Source: Pseudonocardiaceae bacterium YIM PH 21723
GTDB taxonomy: Bacteria; Actinomycetota; Actinomycetes; Mycobacteriales; Pseudonocardiaceae
Reading direction: 5' to 3'
Assembly: GCA_003600225.1 (NCBI GenBank)
Contig: QZFT01000015.1
Coordinates: 99,928 to 163,927 of the forward strand
DNA length: 64,000 nt
The notes below the pieces were generated by a model. It was not told the DNA's origin, ran no database searches, and saw nothing but the letters and a program-made list of their open reading frames with translations. The position numbers were made by a program, and so were the translations under genes. Positions 10,510 through 20,643 of the stretch are shown here, in pieces (the stretch's first letter is position 1; each line of letters opens with the position of its first letter).

Positions 10510-10950
10510 CTAACGAGGGTCCTGCCGGGCTCCGCCAATAGAGACATCCCCCATAGAAACCGCAGCGGCGGAACCACCGGACGCCTTGATCGAGACATCC
10601 CCCGTGAAGACCTGACCGTTGTCCCCGGTCTGGATCCCGGAGGCCTGCTGAGTCGCGACAAGCTGCTCTACCAGGGCTTCGAGTTCCCGGGCGAACTCCG
10701 GGTCCTGCTCACACAGATCCTCCAGAGACAACCGGACCCGCTCCCTGGTCCGCGGATTCTCCACCCCGTCCGACAGTTCGCTCTCGAATTTCTCGTATGC
10801 GGAATCCCCGGACATCCGCGCCTGCACCAGGTCATGGAGTCGCGTCAATCCTGATTCGAGAAGCGAGTCGACCCTGTTCTCAACGGCTTTCCCCAGTTTG
10901 CCACCGATCCAGGTGGCCAAGAACCCCAGAGCGGGCTCGATGCCGATCAT
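10510..10950 (-). CDS. Small helical protein with C-terminal GDVSI-repeat tail, candidate partner of the NLR
   Basis: 146 residues from ATG 10950, which has GAGGGTGA 5 bases upstream. Residues 1-102 look all-helical: an amphipathic start (MIGIEPALGFLATWIGGKLG) and charged helices. Residues 103-140 form a Gly/Ser/Ala-rich tail with two copies of GDVSI (117-121 and 134-138) around KASGGSAAAVSM. The N-terminal motif of the next gene product (NSIAAG) is related in style. This is the layout known for bacterial amyloid signalling pairs: effector with C-terminal motif, NLR with N-terminal motif. The effector domain itself is not one I can name. A membrane-active helical domain is a guess. Confidence 0.65.
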   Translation of the reverse strand: MIGIEPALGFLATWIGGKLGKAVENRVDSLLESGLTRLHDLVQARMSGDSAYEKFESELSDGVENPRTRERVRLSLEDLCEQDPEFARELEALVEQLVATQQASGIQTGDNGQVFTGDVSIKASGGSAAAVSMGDVSIGGARQDPR

Positions 10951-11072
10951 TCGGTCACCCTCACTACGAGACAACTCGTACCACTACCCAGCGCGAGCAC
11001 AGTACTACCGCCCGCACAGGCGACCTGGTGCGTCGGTGACGTTTACTCCGAACGGAGCAACGAGCCGGCCGC

Positions 11073-12026
<954 letters not shown>

Positions 12027-12030
<4 letters not shown>

Positions 12031-13115
12031 CGTTCTCCTTCGGCGAATCGGCTTGGCCCGGCGGCGGACAGCGGTCCGTCGACCGGTCGTCCGGCGACAA
12101 GATCGGCGATACCGCCGACGGTGATCGGGGCGAGCAGGATGCCGTTGCGGCCGTGCCCGGTCGCCACGAGCACCTGCGGGCTGAGCGCGCCGATGATCGG
12201 CAGGTTGTCCGGGCTCCCCGGGCGGAAGCCCGCCTGGGTCTCCAGCAGTGCGTACTCGGCGAGGCCCGGCAGTACCCGCTCGGCGTCGCGCAGCAGGTCG
12301 CGGACGCCGCCCACGGTGACCTCGGGGTCGAAGCCGGTCTCGTACTGGGTGGCGCCGACGACCAGGCCGCCGTCGTCGCGTGGCACCAGGTAGGAGTGTC
12401 GCCCTTCTACCTGAGCTCGAACGGTCCTCAGGGGAGGTCGGACCGCGCCCTTCCGGGCCCGCAACCGCAGGATCTCGCCCTTGACCGGCCGCACCAGCTT
12501 CGCGAGCCGGGGATGCAGCGCGCCGCTGTGCGCGCCGGCGGCGATGATCGCGATATCGCAGTCGAAGGTGCCGGTTTCATGCACGACCTGGCCGTCGACG
12601 ACCTCGGTTACCCGATGATCGGCGAACTCAACCTCGTGCTCGGCGCAGGCGCGGCGCAGGGCGCGCAACAGCATCCGGTTGTCCACCGCGAGGTCGCCGG
12701 GCACGGACAGCCCGAGGCGTACGGCGGGGCCGAGACTCGGCTCCAGCCTGCGGACCTCGCGACCGGAGAGTTCCTCCGCCTCGCGGCCCAAGCTCACCAG
12801 GTACTCGCCCAGTCTGCGCAGGTCACCGCGGTCGGCGCTGTCCACTCCGACCGCCAGGGTGCCCTCGGTGCGCAGGCCCGGGTCGGTCAGTCCGGCGGCG
12901 AACTCCGGCCAGGCGGCCAGCGAGGCGGTGCCCAGTTCGAGGAGTTCCTCCTCGCCGGGCCAGGCCTCGGTGACCGGGGCGAGCATGCCGCCCGCCACAT
13001 GTGAGGAGCCGCACCCGGGCTCCGGATCGAGCACGGTCACCCGATGCTCGTTCGCCAGCTTCGCGGCGATGGACATTCCGATGACGCCGCCGCCGACGAC
13101 GGCAATTCTCAACAT
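12027..13115 (-). CDS. thiO: Glycine oxidase ThiO
   Basis: A flavoprotein of the DAO family that oxidises glycine to the imine used by ThiG. The N terminus carries the FAD dinucleotide fold [16 protein letters not shown], followed by [14 protein letters not shown]. The C-terminal part has THRI-like [22 protein letters not shown], which contacts FAD. It is 362 residues from ATG 13115; GTG 13118 directly before it is also possible. It is the first gene of thiO-thiS-thiG, directly behind a TPP riboswitch. Confidence 0.94.
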
Positions 13116-13118
13116 CAC

Positions 13119-13214
13119 TCCACGCTCCCTGCGCCGGCATGACCCGGATCAGGTTCGACGGTCGGGGTCGGCGGACCCCCTCTCAGCCCGGTCCTCCAGG
13201 CTCCCGTGCGGACC
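13119..13214 (-). promoter_or_regulatory. TPP riboswitch for thiO-thiS-thiG
   Basis: Read on the minus strand it has GGGCTGAGAGGGGG, then AACCTGATCCGGGTCATGCC, then GGCGCAGGGAG leading to the thiO start within about 10 bases. As at thiC, the 3' end merges with the ribosome-binding region, pointing to translational control. It lies in the short spacer between divergent thiO and thiE. No second aptamer faces thiE. Confidence 0.92.
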
Positions 13215-13251
13215 GGCCTCCACAGTACCTCGTCGACGTAAGGTTCCGGAC

Positions 13252-13896
13252 GTGCCTGGAATGAGCGGAACCGAGATTCGACAGCGGCTGGCCGACGCGA
13301 AGCTGTACCTGTGTACTGCGGCGCGCCCGGACCTCGCCGAGTTCGCCGACGCGGCGTTGGCCGGCGGCGTGGACATCATCCAGCTGCGGGACAAGGGCAT
13401 CGAGGCCCGTGCCGAGCTGGCCGCCCTCGCCGTGCTGGCGGCCGCCTGCGTACGGCATGGCGCGCTGCTGGCGGTCAACGACCGCGCGGACGTCGCGCTG
13501 GCCGCCGGGGCCGATGTGCTGCACCTCGGGCAGGACGACCTGCCGGTGGCGATGGCCCGGCGGGTGGTCGGCGACGAGGTGGTCATCGGCCGGTCGACGC
13601 ACGACACCGCGCAGGTGTCGGCGGCGGTCGTGGAGCCGGGGGTGGACTACTTCTGCACCGGACCGTGCTGGCCGACGCCGACCAAGCCCGGCCGTCCGGC
13701 CCCGGGGCTGGACCTGGTGCGATCCACCGCGGACCTGTCGACCGAGCGCCCGTGGTTCGCCATCGGCGGCATCGACGAGGAGCGCCTCGACTCCGTATTG
13801 GACGCGGGGGCGTCGCGGATCGTGGTGGTCCGCGCGATCACCGAGGCCGCGGATCCTCGCGCGGCTGCCGAGCGACTGAAGGCGCGTCTGCGCTAA
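13252..13896 (+). CDS. thiE: Thiamine phosphate synthase ThiE
   Basis: Couples hydroxymethylpyrimidine diphosphate with thiazole phosphate to give thiamine phosphate. The 214-residue TIM barrel shows IIQLRDKG (pyrophosphate and Mg site), [46 protein letters not shown] (a variant of the TxTK loop) and FAIGGI. GTG 13252 is preferred because AAGG lies 8 bases upstream; ATG 13261 is the alternative. It is divergent from thiO and followed 3 bases later by a perfect palindrome. Confidence 0.93.
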   Translation: MPGMSGTEIRQRLADAKLYLCTAARPDLAEFADAALAGGVDIIQLRDKGIEARAELAALAVLAAACVRHGALLAVNDRADVALAAGADVLHLGQDDLPVAMARRVVGDEVVIGRSTHDTAQVSAAVVEPGVDYFCTGPCWPTPTKPGRPAPGLDLVRSTADLSTERPWFAIGGIDEERLDSVLDAGASRIVVVRAITEAADPRAAAERLKARLR

Positions 13897-13899
13897 CGA

Positions 13900-13925
13900 G
13901 GAGCACTTTCTGCAGAAAGTGCTCC
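13900..13925. terminator. Perfect 26-bp palindrome behind thiE
   Basis: GGAGCACTTTCTG and its exact complement, with only TGCA left as loop. A partial third arm (GGAAAGTGCTC) follows near 13960-13970. It sits directly after the thiE stop codon and probably ends its transcript. The sequence is unrelated to the other repeat families in the window. Confidence 0.65.
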
Positions 13926-14329
13926 GGTGGTGGGAGCGTCAGACTGAGGCCGTTTCCATGGAAAGTGCTCAAGATGTGGCGGGCGGCGTCGCCGGTGTCC
14001 GTCCAACCCAGGCGGCGCCGCCCGTCCGCACGGATGGACCTCTGCAGGGGTGGGCCCATCCGCGTGGCGGCGGACCGATCCGGAACCGGCGGGCCCGCCA
14101 CAAGCTGATTCCGTTACTTTATGTGAAAGTTGCCGGTCTAGACATCCTCTTAATGGAGTCATTCGATGGGCGATAGCCTGGGAAAATACACAAAGAGTGA
14201 GCAATTCTCGGCTTCAAGTACATAGGGTGACCTGCATATCGGCGACCGGGCCATGTGCTCGTGGCATCCGGGGTGGGGTCGTTCCGGGGTACATGTGGGG
14301 GGTGGCTTCGCCGGCTTGGGTGGTCGGCG

Positions 14330-14755
14330 AAAGCGGCTTTGGAAGGGGAGACGGGCTGGGGGTGGGTCTTTCCTGCCTGCGTGTCGGGTGGGGGCACGCC
14401 GGCCTGGTGGGGAGGGGCCGCTTCCGCGGTGGACCTGAAGGACGCCATCGTTTACTTGAGCGCACTGAAGGCGTCCTTCGTTTACTCGAGGTACACAAAG
14501 GACGCCTTCAGGTACTCACCCGTCCACAGTGGACACATATCACGGCGTGTCGCGCCATTTCCGCAGCGTGTCGCCCCACTTGTCGTGGCTATTAGTCACG
14601 ACAAGTGGCACTTGTCGTGGATAAAAGACGCGACAAGTGGACTCAGATAACCCGCGCAGCGACCCCGACAACACAGACAGGCGTGCCCCCACCAGACACG
14701 CAGGCAGGAAAGACCCCACCCGCCACCCGTCTCCCCCTCCAAAGCCGTCCTTCGA
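14330..14755. repeat. Composite nested inverted repeat, full copy A
   Basis: Outer arms at about 14335-14400 and 14680-14750 are imperfect complements. The left holds GGAGACGGG ... TCTTTCCTGCCTGCGTGT ... GGGGGCACGCC and the right holds their complement. Between them are two hairpin modules: one built from AAGGACGCC / GGCGTCCTT (14437-14515) and one from CCACTTGTCG / CGACAAGTGG (about 14575-14640). It fills most of the 900-bp space between convergent thiE and dasR. In the stretch 13926-14329 before it I see no gene; it becomes AT-richer at 14100-14240. Related copies are at 42925, 56995, 25990 and 63815. Confidence 0.8.
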
Positions 14756-14791
14756 CAACACGCCAGACCCCACCCCAGCACCAACCAAGCG

Positions 14792-15571
14792 TCAGCCCAG
14801 CGGCGGGTTCAGCTGAGCCACGAACTTGTACCGGTCACCGCGGTAGATCGAGCGCACCCACTCGAACGGCATGCCGTCGGAATCGAACGAGTGCCGGGAC
14901 AGCAGCAACATCGGCAACCCGATGTCCGCGCCGAGCAGTTCCGCCTCATCCGGGCTGGCCAGCGCGGTCTCGATGGTCTCCTCCGCATGTCCCATCCGGA
15001 CGCCGAACCGGTCGCTGAGGATCTTGTACAGCGATCCGCCCGCGTTCACGTGCCTGCGCAGCCCGCGGAACCGGCCCAGCGGCAGGTACGAGGCCTCGAT
15101 GGCCATCGGCTCGCCGTCGGCCAGCCGGAGCCTGCGCAGCCGGAGCACCTTGGCCCCGGACCGGATGCCCAGCAACCGGGCCAGCTCGGCCTCGGCGGAC
15201 ACCTCGGTGGCCTCCAGCAGCCGGGAGGCCGGCTGCCTGCCCTGCGCGCGCATGTCCTCGGTGTACGAGGACAGCTGCAGCCGCTGGGCGACCTTCGGCG
15301 CGGCGGCGAACGTGCCCTTGCCCTGAACGCGGAGCAGCCTGCCCTCGACGGTCAGTTCGGCCAGGGCTTGTCGGACAGTGGTCCGGGAAACGTCGAACTG
15401 GGTCGCGAGCGTCCGTTCAGTGGGAATCGGGGTGCCCGGTGGCAACTCGCGCAGCAGATCCAGCAGGTGCCGTTTCAAGCCCCAGTATTTCGGCTCACGT
15501 TGTCCGCGCGAATGCTCGTCGCCCGCCATCTCCGAAGCGCGCACGGTCGGCACAACCGTCTCTTCCAGCAT
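14792..15571 (-). CDS. dasR: GntR/HutC family regulator DasR
   Basis: A 259-residue regulator: an N-terminal winged helix ([33 protein letters not shown]) and a C-terminal UTRA effector domain. It matches Streptomyces DasR closely as I recall it, including [41 protein letters not shown] and the end [15 protein letters not shown]. DasR is the global repressor of chitin and N-acetylglucosamine use and is released by glucosamine-6-phosphate. The start ATG 15571 has AGGAGG 7-8 bases upstream. It is divergent from dasA, with a dre operator between them. Confidence 0.92.
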   Translation of the reverse strand: MLEETVVPTVRASEMAGDEHSRGQREPKYWGLKRHLLDLLRELPPGTPIPTERTLATQFDVSRTTVRQALAELTVEGRLLRVQGKGTFAAAPKVAQRLQLSSYTEDMRAQGRQPASRLLEATEVSAEAELARLLGIRSGAKVLRLRRLRLADGEPMAIEASYLPLGRFRGLRRHVNAGGSLYKILSDRFGVRMGHAEETIETALASPDEAELLGADIGLPMLLLSRHSFDSDGMPFEWVRSIYRGDRYKFVAQLNPPLG

Positions 15572-16014
15572 CGATTCGCCTCCTCTCGCCAACAAGCACT
15601 ACCGATGCGTCGGCGCATCCCGTACAAGAATGCACCGCCCGCCGGACAAACTGCGATCACTCGGACGGCGACTCATTTGCACCCTTCGGCGTAATCCAGC
15701 CCGCCGATTGCAACGTCTTAGCAACGGCCTTGACAGTTCATGTGATGACTACCACCCTGCTGGGCAATGGTCTACACCATTAAATAGCTACGTAGCGTTC
15801 CGCAAACAGGGGTTCGCGGACGGAAACAGGTCACATCGGGCCTCCTGACGGCTCCCCGGATGTCCCCCGGGAAGCCGGTCCGAGATGGCACTGCCCGTTC
15901 CGCGCTGCTGCGGTCCGCGCGTGCACTCACATTGAACGGCCCTTGGCGATAAGTGCGATCCAGGCACGGGGATCTCCGGATTCAAGGGGCCGAAACGAAA
16001 GGGCGGTACCGCAG
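15572..16014. other. Divergent dasR-dasA control region
   Basis: A 443-bp spacer that contains the dre operator at 15767-15780, somewhat lower GC around 15700-15800 and no convincing reading frame. The operator is about 200 bp from dasR and 235 bp from dasA, so both leaders may be long or promoters lie close to the dre. Confidence 0.6.
15767..15780. promoter_or_regulatory. DasR operator (dre) between dasR and dasA
   Basis: ATGGTCTACACCAT, inside AATGGTCTACACCATTA (15766-15782). It fits the Streptomyces dre consensus (roughly ACTGGTCTAGACCACT) with a near-perfect dyad. The position suits joint control of dasR and the das operon. Confidence 0.85.
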
Positions 16015-17289
16015 GTGAAGCGCAACATTGTGCAGGTGGTGGGGGCCACCGCAGCGCTCGCTCTGGCGTTGACGGGCTGCGGCGGCAGCTCCGGCAGCGG
16101 GTCCGGCGACAAGCTGACGGTGTGGATGATGCCGTCGTCGCTGACCAAGGAGATGAGCGACGAACTCAACGCCGAATTCGAGAAGCAGACCGGCGCGAAG
16201 GTGGACTACCAGATCCAGCAGTGGGCCGGGATCCAGGAGAAGCTGAACGCCGCCCTGGTCAGCAAGACCCCGCCGGACGTGGTGGAACTCGGCAACACCC
16301 AGAATGCCGCGTTCTCCTCTCAGGGCGTGCTCAAGGACGTGACGGCCGACGTGGCATCCCTGAACGGCCCGCAGTGGAACTCGGCGCTGAAGGACACCGG
16401 CGCCTTCGAGGGCAAGCAGTACGGCGTCCCGTTCTACGCGGGCAGCCGGGTGCTGGTCTACAACAAGGAGATGTTCCAGAAGGCCGGGATCACCAACCCG
16501 CCCACCTCCCGGCAGGCGCTGCTGGAGGACATGGCCAAGCTGCGGAACGCCAACGCGAGCGACACCAACTTCCAGGCCCTCTACCTACCCGGCCAGAACT
16601 GGTACCTGCTGTCCTCGCTGATCTGGGACGAGGGTGGCGACCTGGCCACCGGTTCCGGCAAGACCATCAAGTCCACGCTGGACAGCCCGCAGGCCAAGGC
16701 GGGCCTGGAGGCCTACAAGCAGCTGCAGGCCGCGTCCGGCACCAAGGGCAGCCTGGACACCGACGAGGCGCACCCGCAGCAGTCGGACATCTTCGGCCTC
16801 GGCCACACGGCGATGATGTACGCCTCGGCGAACGACCTGCAGCCGCTGTACAAGGCGCACCCGGAGCTGAAGGACGGCAACAAGCTCAGCGCCTTCCCGC
16901 TGCCGTCCAAGAACGCCGGCAAGATCTCCCCGGCCTTCCTCGGTGGCTCCAACCTGGCCCTGCCGGCCAAGAGCGCCAAGTCCGACCTGGCCAAGAAGTA
17001 CATCTCGCTGCTGAACAGCGAGAAGTACCAGATCAAGCTGGGCAACGCCGAATGGGTGCCCGGTTCGCTGCAGGACACCACCAAGCTGACCGTGGGCGAC
17101 TTCGCCCAGGCCGTGCAGCTGACCTCGGCCACCGGCAAGAGCGCGCCGTCCTCGCCGAAGTGGGCCCAGATCGAGGCCGGCCAGAACCCGCTCAAGGACA
17201 TGCTGACCGCGTACCTGACCGGTAAGAAGTCGCTGAACGACGCCACCTCCGAGGCGAACACCGCGCTGCAGAAGGCTTTGCAGGGTTAG
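16015..17289 (+). CDS. dasA: Sugar-binding lipoprotein of the Das chitobiose transporter
   Basis: A 424-residue family 1 extracellular solute-binding protein from GTG 16015. The signal peptide ends with lipobox LTGC (Cys22), so it is tethered to the outer face of the membrane. The mature part begins DKLTVWMMPSSLTKEMSDEL and contains PDVVELGNTQNAAF and GVPFYAGSRVLVYNKEMF, typical of carbohydrate binders. Its place next to dasR, two permeases and nagZ indicates N,N'-diacetylchitobiose or GlcNAc as ligand. A longer frame from 15943 would give no proper signal peptide start. Confidence 0.88.
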   Translation: MKRNIVQVVGATAALALALTGCGGSSGSGSGDKLTVWMMPSSLTKEMSDELNAEFEKQTGAKVDYQIQQWAGIQEKLNAALVSKTPPDVVELGNTQNAAFSSQGVLKDVTADVASLNGPQWNSALKDTGAFEGKQYGVPFYAGSRVLVYNKEMFQKAGITNPPTSRQALLEDMAKLRNANASDTNFQALYLPGQNWYLLSSLIWDEGGDLATGSGKTIKSTLDSPQAKAGLEAYKQLQAASGTKGSLDTDEAHPQQSDIFGLGHTAMMYASANDLQPLYKAHPELKDGNKLSAFPLPSKNAGKISPAFLGGSNLALPAKSAKSDLAKKYISLLNSEKYQIKLGNAEWVPGSLQDTTKLTVGDFAQAVQLTSATGKSAPSSPKWAQIEAGQNPLKDMLTAYLTGKKSLNDATSEANTALQKALQG

Positions 17290-17296
17290 CTCGGCG

Positions 17297-18289
17297 ATGA
17301 CAGCGACCGTCAATCGTGCGGTGCCCGCGGGGAATTCCCCGCGGGCGCCACGTCATTCTGCGAGCGAAGGGAACACCTTGCGGCGCCGAGCCTGGTTCGA
17401 CCGCAGTGTGATGCCCTATCTGCTCCTGGCGCCGGCCGTACTGGGCATCGTGTTCTTGCTCGGCTACCCGGCGGTGCTGGTGTTCATCACCAGCTTCCAG
17501 AAGCTCGACCTGGCCGAACTGTTCTCCGGTGAGACGGTCTGGGTCGGCTTCGACAACTATGTGGAGATCTTCTCCGAGGCGGATTTCTGGACGATCACCC
17601 TGCGCACCGTGGTGTTCACCGCCGTGGTCGTCGGTGGGACCGTGCTGGCCGCGCTGGGCATTTCCCTGCTGCTCAAGCATGTGCCGGGCAAGATCCGGAT
17701 GATCCTGCAGATCTGCCTGCTGCTGGCCTGGGCGACGCCGATCCTGGCCTCGACCACGGTGTATCTGTGGATCTTCGACCAGAACTTCGGCATCCTGAAC
17801 AAGACCCTGGTCAGGATCGGTTTCGACAGCTTCGCGGGCTTCAACTGGTTCCAGAGTGGACTGTCCACTCTGGCGGTCATCGGGCTGCTGATCGCCTGGC
17901 AGGCGGTGCCGTTCGTGGCGCTGACCCTGTACGCGGGACTGCTCGGCGTGCCGACCGACCTCTACGAGGCGGCCGGTATCGACGGCGCGAGCCCGTGGCA
18001 GGCCTTCTGGGCGGTGACCTGGCCGGGTGTGCGCCCGATCCTGGCGCTGGCCACCTTCCTGTCGGCCATCTGGGACTTCAAGGTGTTCACCCAGGTGTAC
18101 GCGATCCGCAAGGGCGGGCCCAACGGGGACAGCACCACGCTGTCGATCCTGCAGTACCTCAAGGGTCAGTCCGGCTCGCACTACGGCCTCGGTGCGGCGG
18201 TCAGCGTGATCATGATCCTCATCCTGGCGGTCGCATGCACGCAGTACCTGCGGATGCTGATCAAGTCCTCGGATGTGGAGCTGCGATGA
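17297..18289 (+). CDS. dasB: ABC sugar permease DasB (MalF-type)
   Basis: A 330-residue inner-membrane permease. A cytoplasmic N terminus of about 40 residues precedes the helices, starting VMPYLLLAPAVLGIVFLLGYP. The EAA loop that docks the ATPase reads LYEAAGIDGASPWQAFWAVTWPGVRP. It forms the channel with DasC. It starts 8 bases after dasA and overlaps dasC (ATGA). No ATPase gene is in the operon; the shared ATPase is probably MsiK at 55.8 kb. Confidence 0.9.
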   Translation: MTATVNRAVPAGNSPRAPRHSASEGNTLRRRAWFDRSVMPYLLLAPAVLGIVFLLGYPAVLVFITSFQKLDLAELFSGETVWVGFDNYVEIFSEADFWTITLRTVVFTAVVVGGTVLAALGISLLLKHVPGKIRMILQICLLLAWATPILASTTVYLWIFDQNFGILNKTLVRIGFDSFAGFNWFQSGLSTLAVIGLLIAWQAVPFVALTLYAGLLGVPTDLYEAAGIDGASPWQAFWAVTWPGVRPILALATFLSAIWDFKVFTQVYAIRKGGPNGDSTTLSILQYLKGQSGSHYGLGAAVSVIMILILAVACTQYLRMLIKSSDVELR

Positions 18290-19122
18290 CCAAGCTGTTT
18301 TCAACCAAAGGCGTGGGGCTGTCGGCGATCAGCCTGCTCGTCGGAGCGCTCTTCATCTTCCCGTTCTACTGGATGGCCAGCACCGCGCTCAAACCCAACG
18401 CGGACGTGCTGTCCAACGACTACGACCTGCTTCCCGCGCGCATCACGGTGGCCAACTTCGGCGACGCGATCGACCGCCCGTTCTTCCTGAGCTCCCTGAC
18501 CAACGGCCTGATCGTGTCGCTCACCGCCGTCGGCGCCGCGGTGCTCGCCGCCCTGCTGTCGGCGATCCCGTTGTCCCGGCTGAAGTTCCGTGGCCGCAAG
18601 GGGTTCCTGCTGCTGGTGATGATCTCGCAGCTGGCACCCCTGGAGGCGTTGTTCATCCCGCTGTTCCTGATCATGAACGACCTGGACCTGCTGAACACCC
18701 TGTTCTCGATGATCCTGGTGTACTTCGGCGCCGTACTGCCGTTCTCGGTGTGGACCCTGCGTGGGTTCGTCTCCGGGATCCCGGTGGAGCTGGAGGAGGC
18801 CGCGATGGTGGACGGGTGCACTCGATGGGGTGCATTCCGCCGAGTCACGTTGCCCCTGTTGGGCCCCGGCCTGGTAGCTACGTCGGTATTCGGCTTCATC
18901 ACGGCATGGAACGAGTTCCTGTACGCGTTGGTGTTCACGTCAGCGGACGCCAACCTGCAGACCCTGCCGGTGTGGCTGAACGGGTTCACCGGGAACCAGG
19001 CGACCGAGTGGGGCACGGCGATGGCCGCCTCGGTCATCTTCACGGTACCCGTGCTGATTTTCTTCTTGATCGTTCAACGTAACCTTGTCGCGGGTGTGAC
19101 CGCGGGGGCCGTGAAGGGATAG
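18286..19122 (+). CDS. dasC: ABC sugar permease DasC (MalG-type)
   Basis: A 278-residue permease starting MTKLFSTKGVGLSAISLLVG at ATG 18286, in a 4-base overlap with dasB. It has six predicted helices and an EAA loop ELEEAAMVDGCTRWGAFRRVTLPLLGPG. It pairs with DasB in the chitobiose importer. Downstream nagZ follows after 8 bases. Confidence 0.9.
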   Translation: MTKLFSTKGVGLSAISLLVGALFIFPFYWMASTALKPNADVLSNDYDLLPARITVANFGDAIDRPFFLSSLTNGLIVSLTAVGAAVLAALLSAIPLSRLKFRGRKGFLLLVMISQLAPLEALFIPLFLIMNDLDLLNTLFSMILVYFGAVLPFSVWTLRGFVSGIPVELEEAAMVDGCTRWGAFRRVTLPLLGPGLVATSVFGFITAWNEFLYALVFTSADANLQTLPVWLNGFTGNQATEWGTAMAASVIFTVPVLIFFLIVQRNLVAGVTAGAVKG

Positions 19123-19130
19123 CGAACTAA

Positions 19131-20636
19131 GTGACCACTGTGGACAGTCAGCTACGCCGACTGGCTCTGGGCGTACTACTGCCGACATTCGACGGAACGA
19201 CCGCGCCGGACTGGATTCTGGACTCGGTCTCGGCCGGACTGGGCGGAGTCTGCCTGTTCGGCCGCAATGTCGAGAACGACGAGCAGGTCGCCAAGCTCAC
19301 CGCGCAGCTGCGGGAGCGGCGACCGGACGTCGTGGTGTCGATCGACGAGGAGGGTGGGGACGTCACCCGCCTCGACTACTGGCGGGGTTCCTGCACCCCG
19401 GGCAACTACGCACTGGGCGTGGTCGACGATCTGATGCTGACCACAGAGGTCGCCGCCGCGCTGGGCGCACGCCTGGCCCGGTGCGGCATCACCCTGGACT
19501 TCGCGCCGTCGGCGGACCTGACACTGACACTGGACGACCCGGTGATCGGTGTCAGGTCCTTCGGCGCCGATCCGGCGCGGACCGCCAAGCACGTTCAGGC
19601 GTACGTCCAGGGCATGCAGGCCGCCGGGATCGCGGCCTGCGCCAAGCACTTCCCCGGCCACGGTGCGTCCACTGTGGACTCGCACGAGGGCCTGCCGACG
19701 CTGGAGCGCAGCGAGCAGGAACTGCGGGCCACGGAGTTCCTGCCGTTCATGGCGGCCGTCGAGGCGGGCGTGCGGGCGGTGATGACCGGTCACCTGGTGG
19801 TCCCCGAGTGGGGCCCGGAGCCGGCGACGCTGAACCCGCGCGCCATCCAGGTGCTGCGCGAGGACCTGGGCTTCACCGGCGCGGTCATCACCGACGCGAT
19901 GGACATGAAGGCCATCTCCGGCGCCGAATCCGCGCAGCACGCGTCCGCCAGTGGGGCCGTGCGCGCCCTGCAGGCGGGCGTGGACGGCATCTGCATGAGC
20001 GGTGAGTGGACCGAGCCCGGTGTGGTGGACCTGTTCGCCGACACCATCGTCGCCGCCGTCCAGGCGGGAGTGCTGCCCGAGCGGCGGCTCGCCGAGGCGG
20101 CGGGCCGGATGACCGAGCTGGGCAGCCTCCGCCAGGTGGGCAGCGTCGGCACGGTGAAGTCCTCGGACAGTGATCTGGGACTGCTCGCGGCGACCAGGGC
20201 GCTACACATCGACGGGGAACCGTTGCTGAACGGATCTCCGCTGGTGGTGGATGTCATGGTGCCCCCGACAATGGCGATCGGCCAGGTACCGTGGGGGCTC
20301 GGCGGGCCGATGGCCGAGCTGGTGCCGGATATCGATCAGGTGATCATCCACGAGGACGAGGCGGACGCCTCAGCGATCCTGACCCGTGCCCAAGGGAATG
20401 GGGCGCAGCGCAGGCCGCTGGTGGTGGCGACTCGGGATGCCCATCGTTATCCGTGGGTCGGCCGGCTGATCAAGGACCTGCTGGCCGTCGAACCCGGGCT
20501 GGTGCACGTGGAAACCGGCGTGCCCGGCCCCAATCTGGGGACTGCCGGCCGGATCAACACCCACGGCGGTTCCTATGCCTGCCTGCGAGCAGCCGCTCAG
20601 CTGCTCGCCGGACACCTGAAGACCGGAAAGGCCTGA
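19131..20636 (+). CDS. nagZ: GH3 beta-N-acetylhexosaminidase (NagZ-like)
   Basis: Splits beta-GlcNAc from chitobiose or muropeptides. No signal peptide is seen, so it acts on imported sugar in the cytoplasm. The GH3 NagZ signature KHFPGHGASTVDSH (172-185) supplies the His-Asp acid/base dyad. The nucleophile is probably Asp255 in VITDAMDMKAI. The catalytic barrel covers about 1-340. The extra C-terminal 160 residues resemble the second domain of long GH3 enzymes. GTG start. It is in the das operon, so chitobiose from DasABC is the likely substrate. Confidence 0.9.
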   Translation: MTTVDSQLRRLALGVLLPTFDGTTAPDWILDSVSAGLGGVCLFGRNVENDEQVAKLTAQLRERRPDVVVSIDEEGGDVTRLDYWRGSCTPGNYALGVVDDLMLTTEVAAALGARLARCGITLDFAPSADLTLTLDDPVIGVRSFGADPARTAKHVQAYVQGMQAAGIAACAKHFPGHGASTVDSHEGLPTLERSEQELRATEFLPFMAAVEAGVRAVMTGHLVVPEWGPEPATLNPRAIQVLREDLGFTGAVITDAMDMKAISGAESAQHASASGAVRALQAGVDGICMSGEWTEPGVVDLFADTIVAAVQAGVLPERRLAEAAGRMTELGSLRQVGSVGTVKSSDSDLGLLAATRALHIDGEPLLNGSPLVVDVMVPPTMAIGQVPWGLGGPMAELVPDIDQVIIHEDEADASAILTRAQGNGAQRRPLVVATRDAHRYPWVGRLIKDLLAVEPGLVHVETGVPGPNLGTAGRINTHGGSYACLRAAAQLLAGHLKTGKA

Positions 20637-20643
20637 CCCTGAG

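Noticed and set aside
14330..14755. CRISPR array
   Set aside because: The repeats are inverted, nested and irregularly spaced; there are no uniform direct repeats with spacers and no cas genes.
14253..14790. Several short frames inside composite repeat copy A (similar ones in copies B and C)
   Set aside because: They arise in both strands from the inverted repeats themselves, differ in frame between copies and lack start signals.
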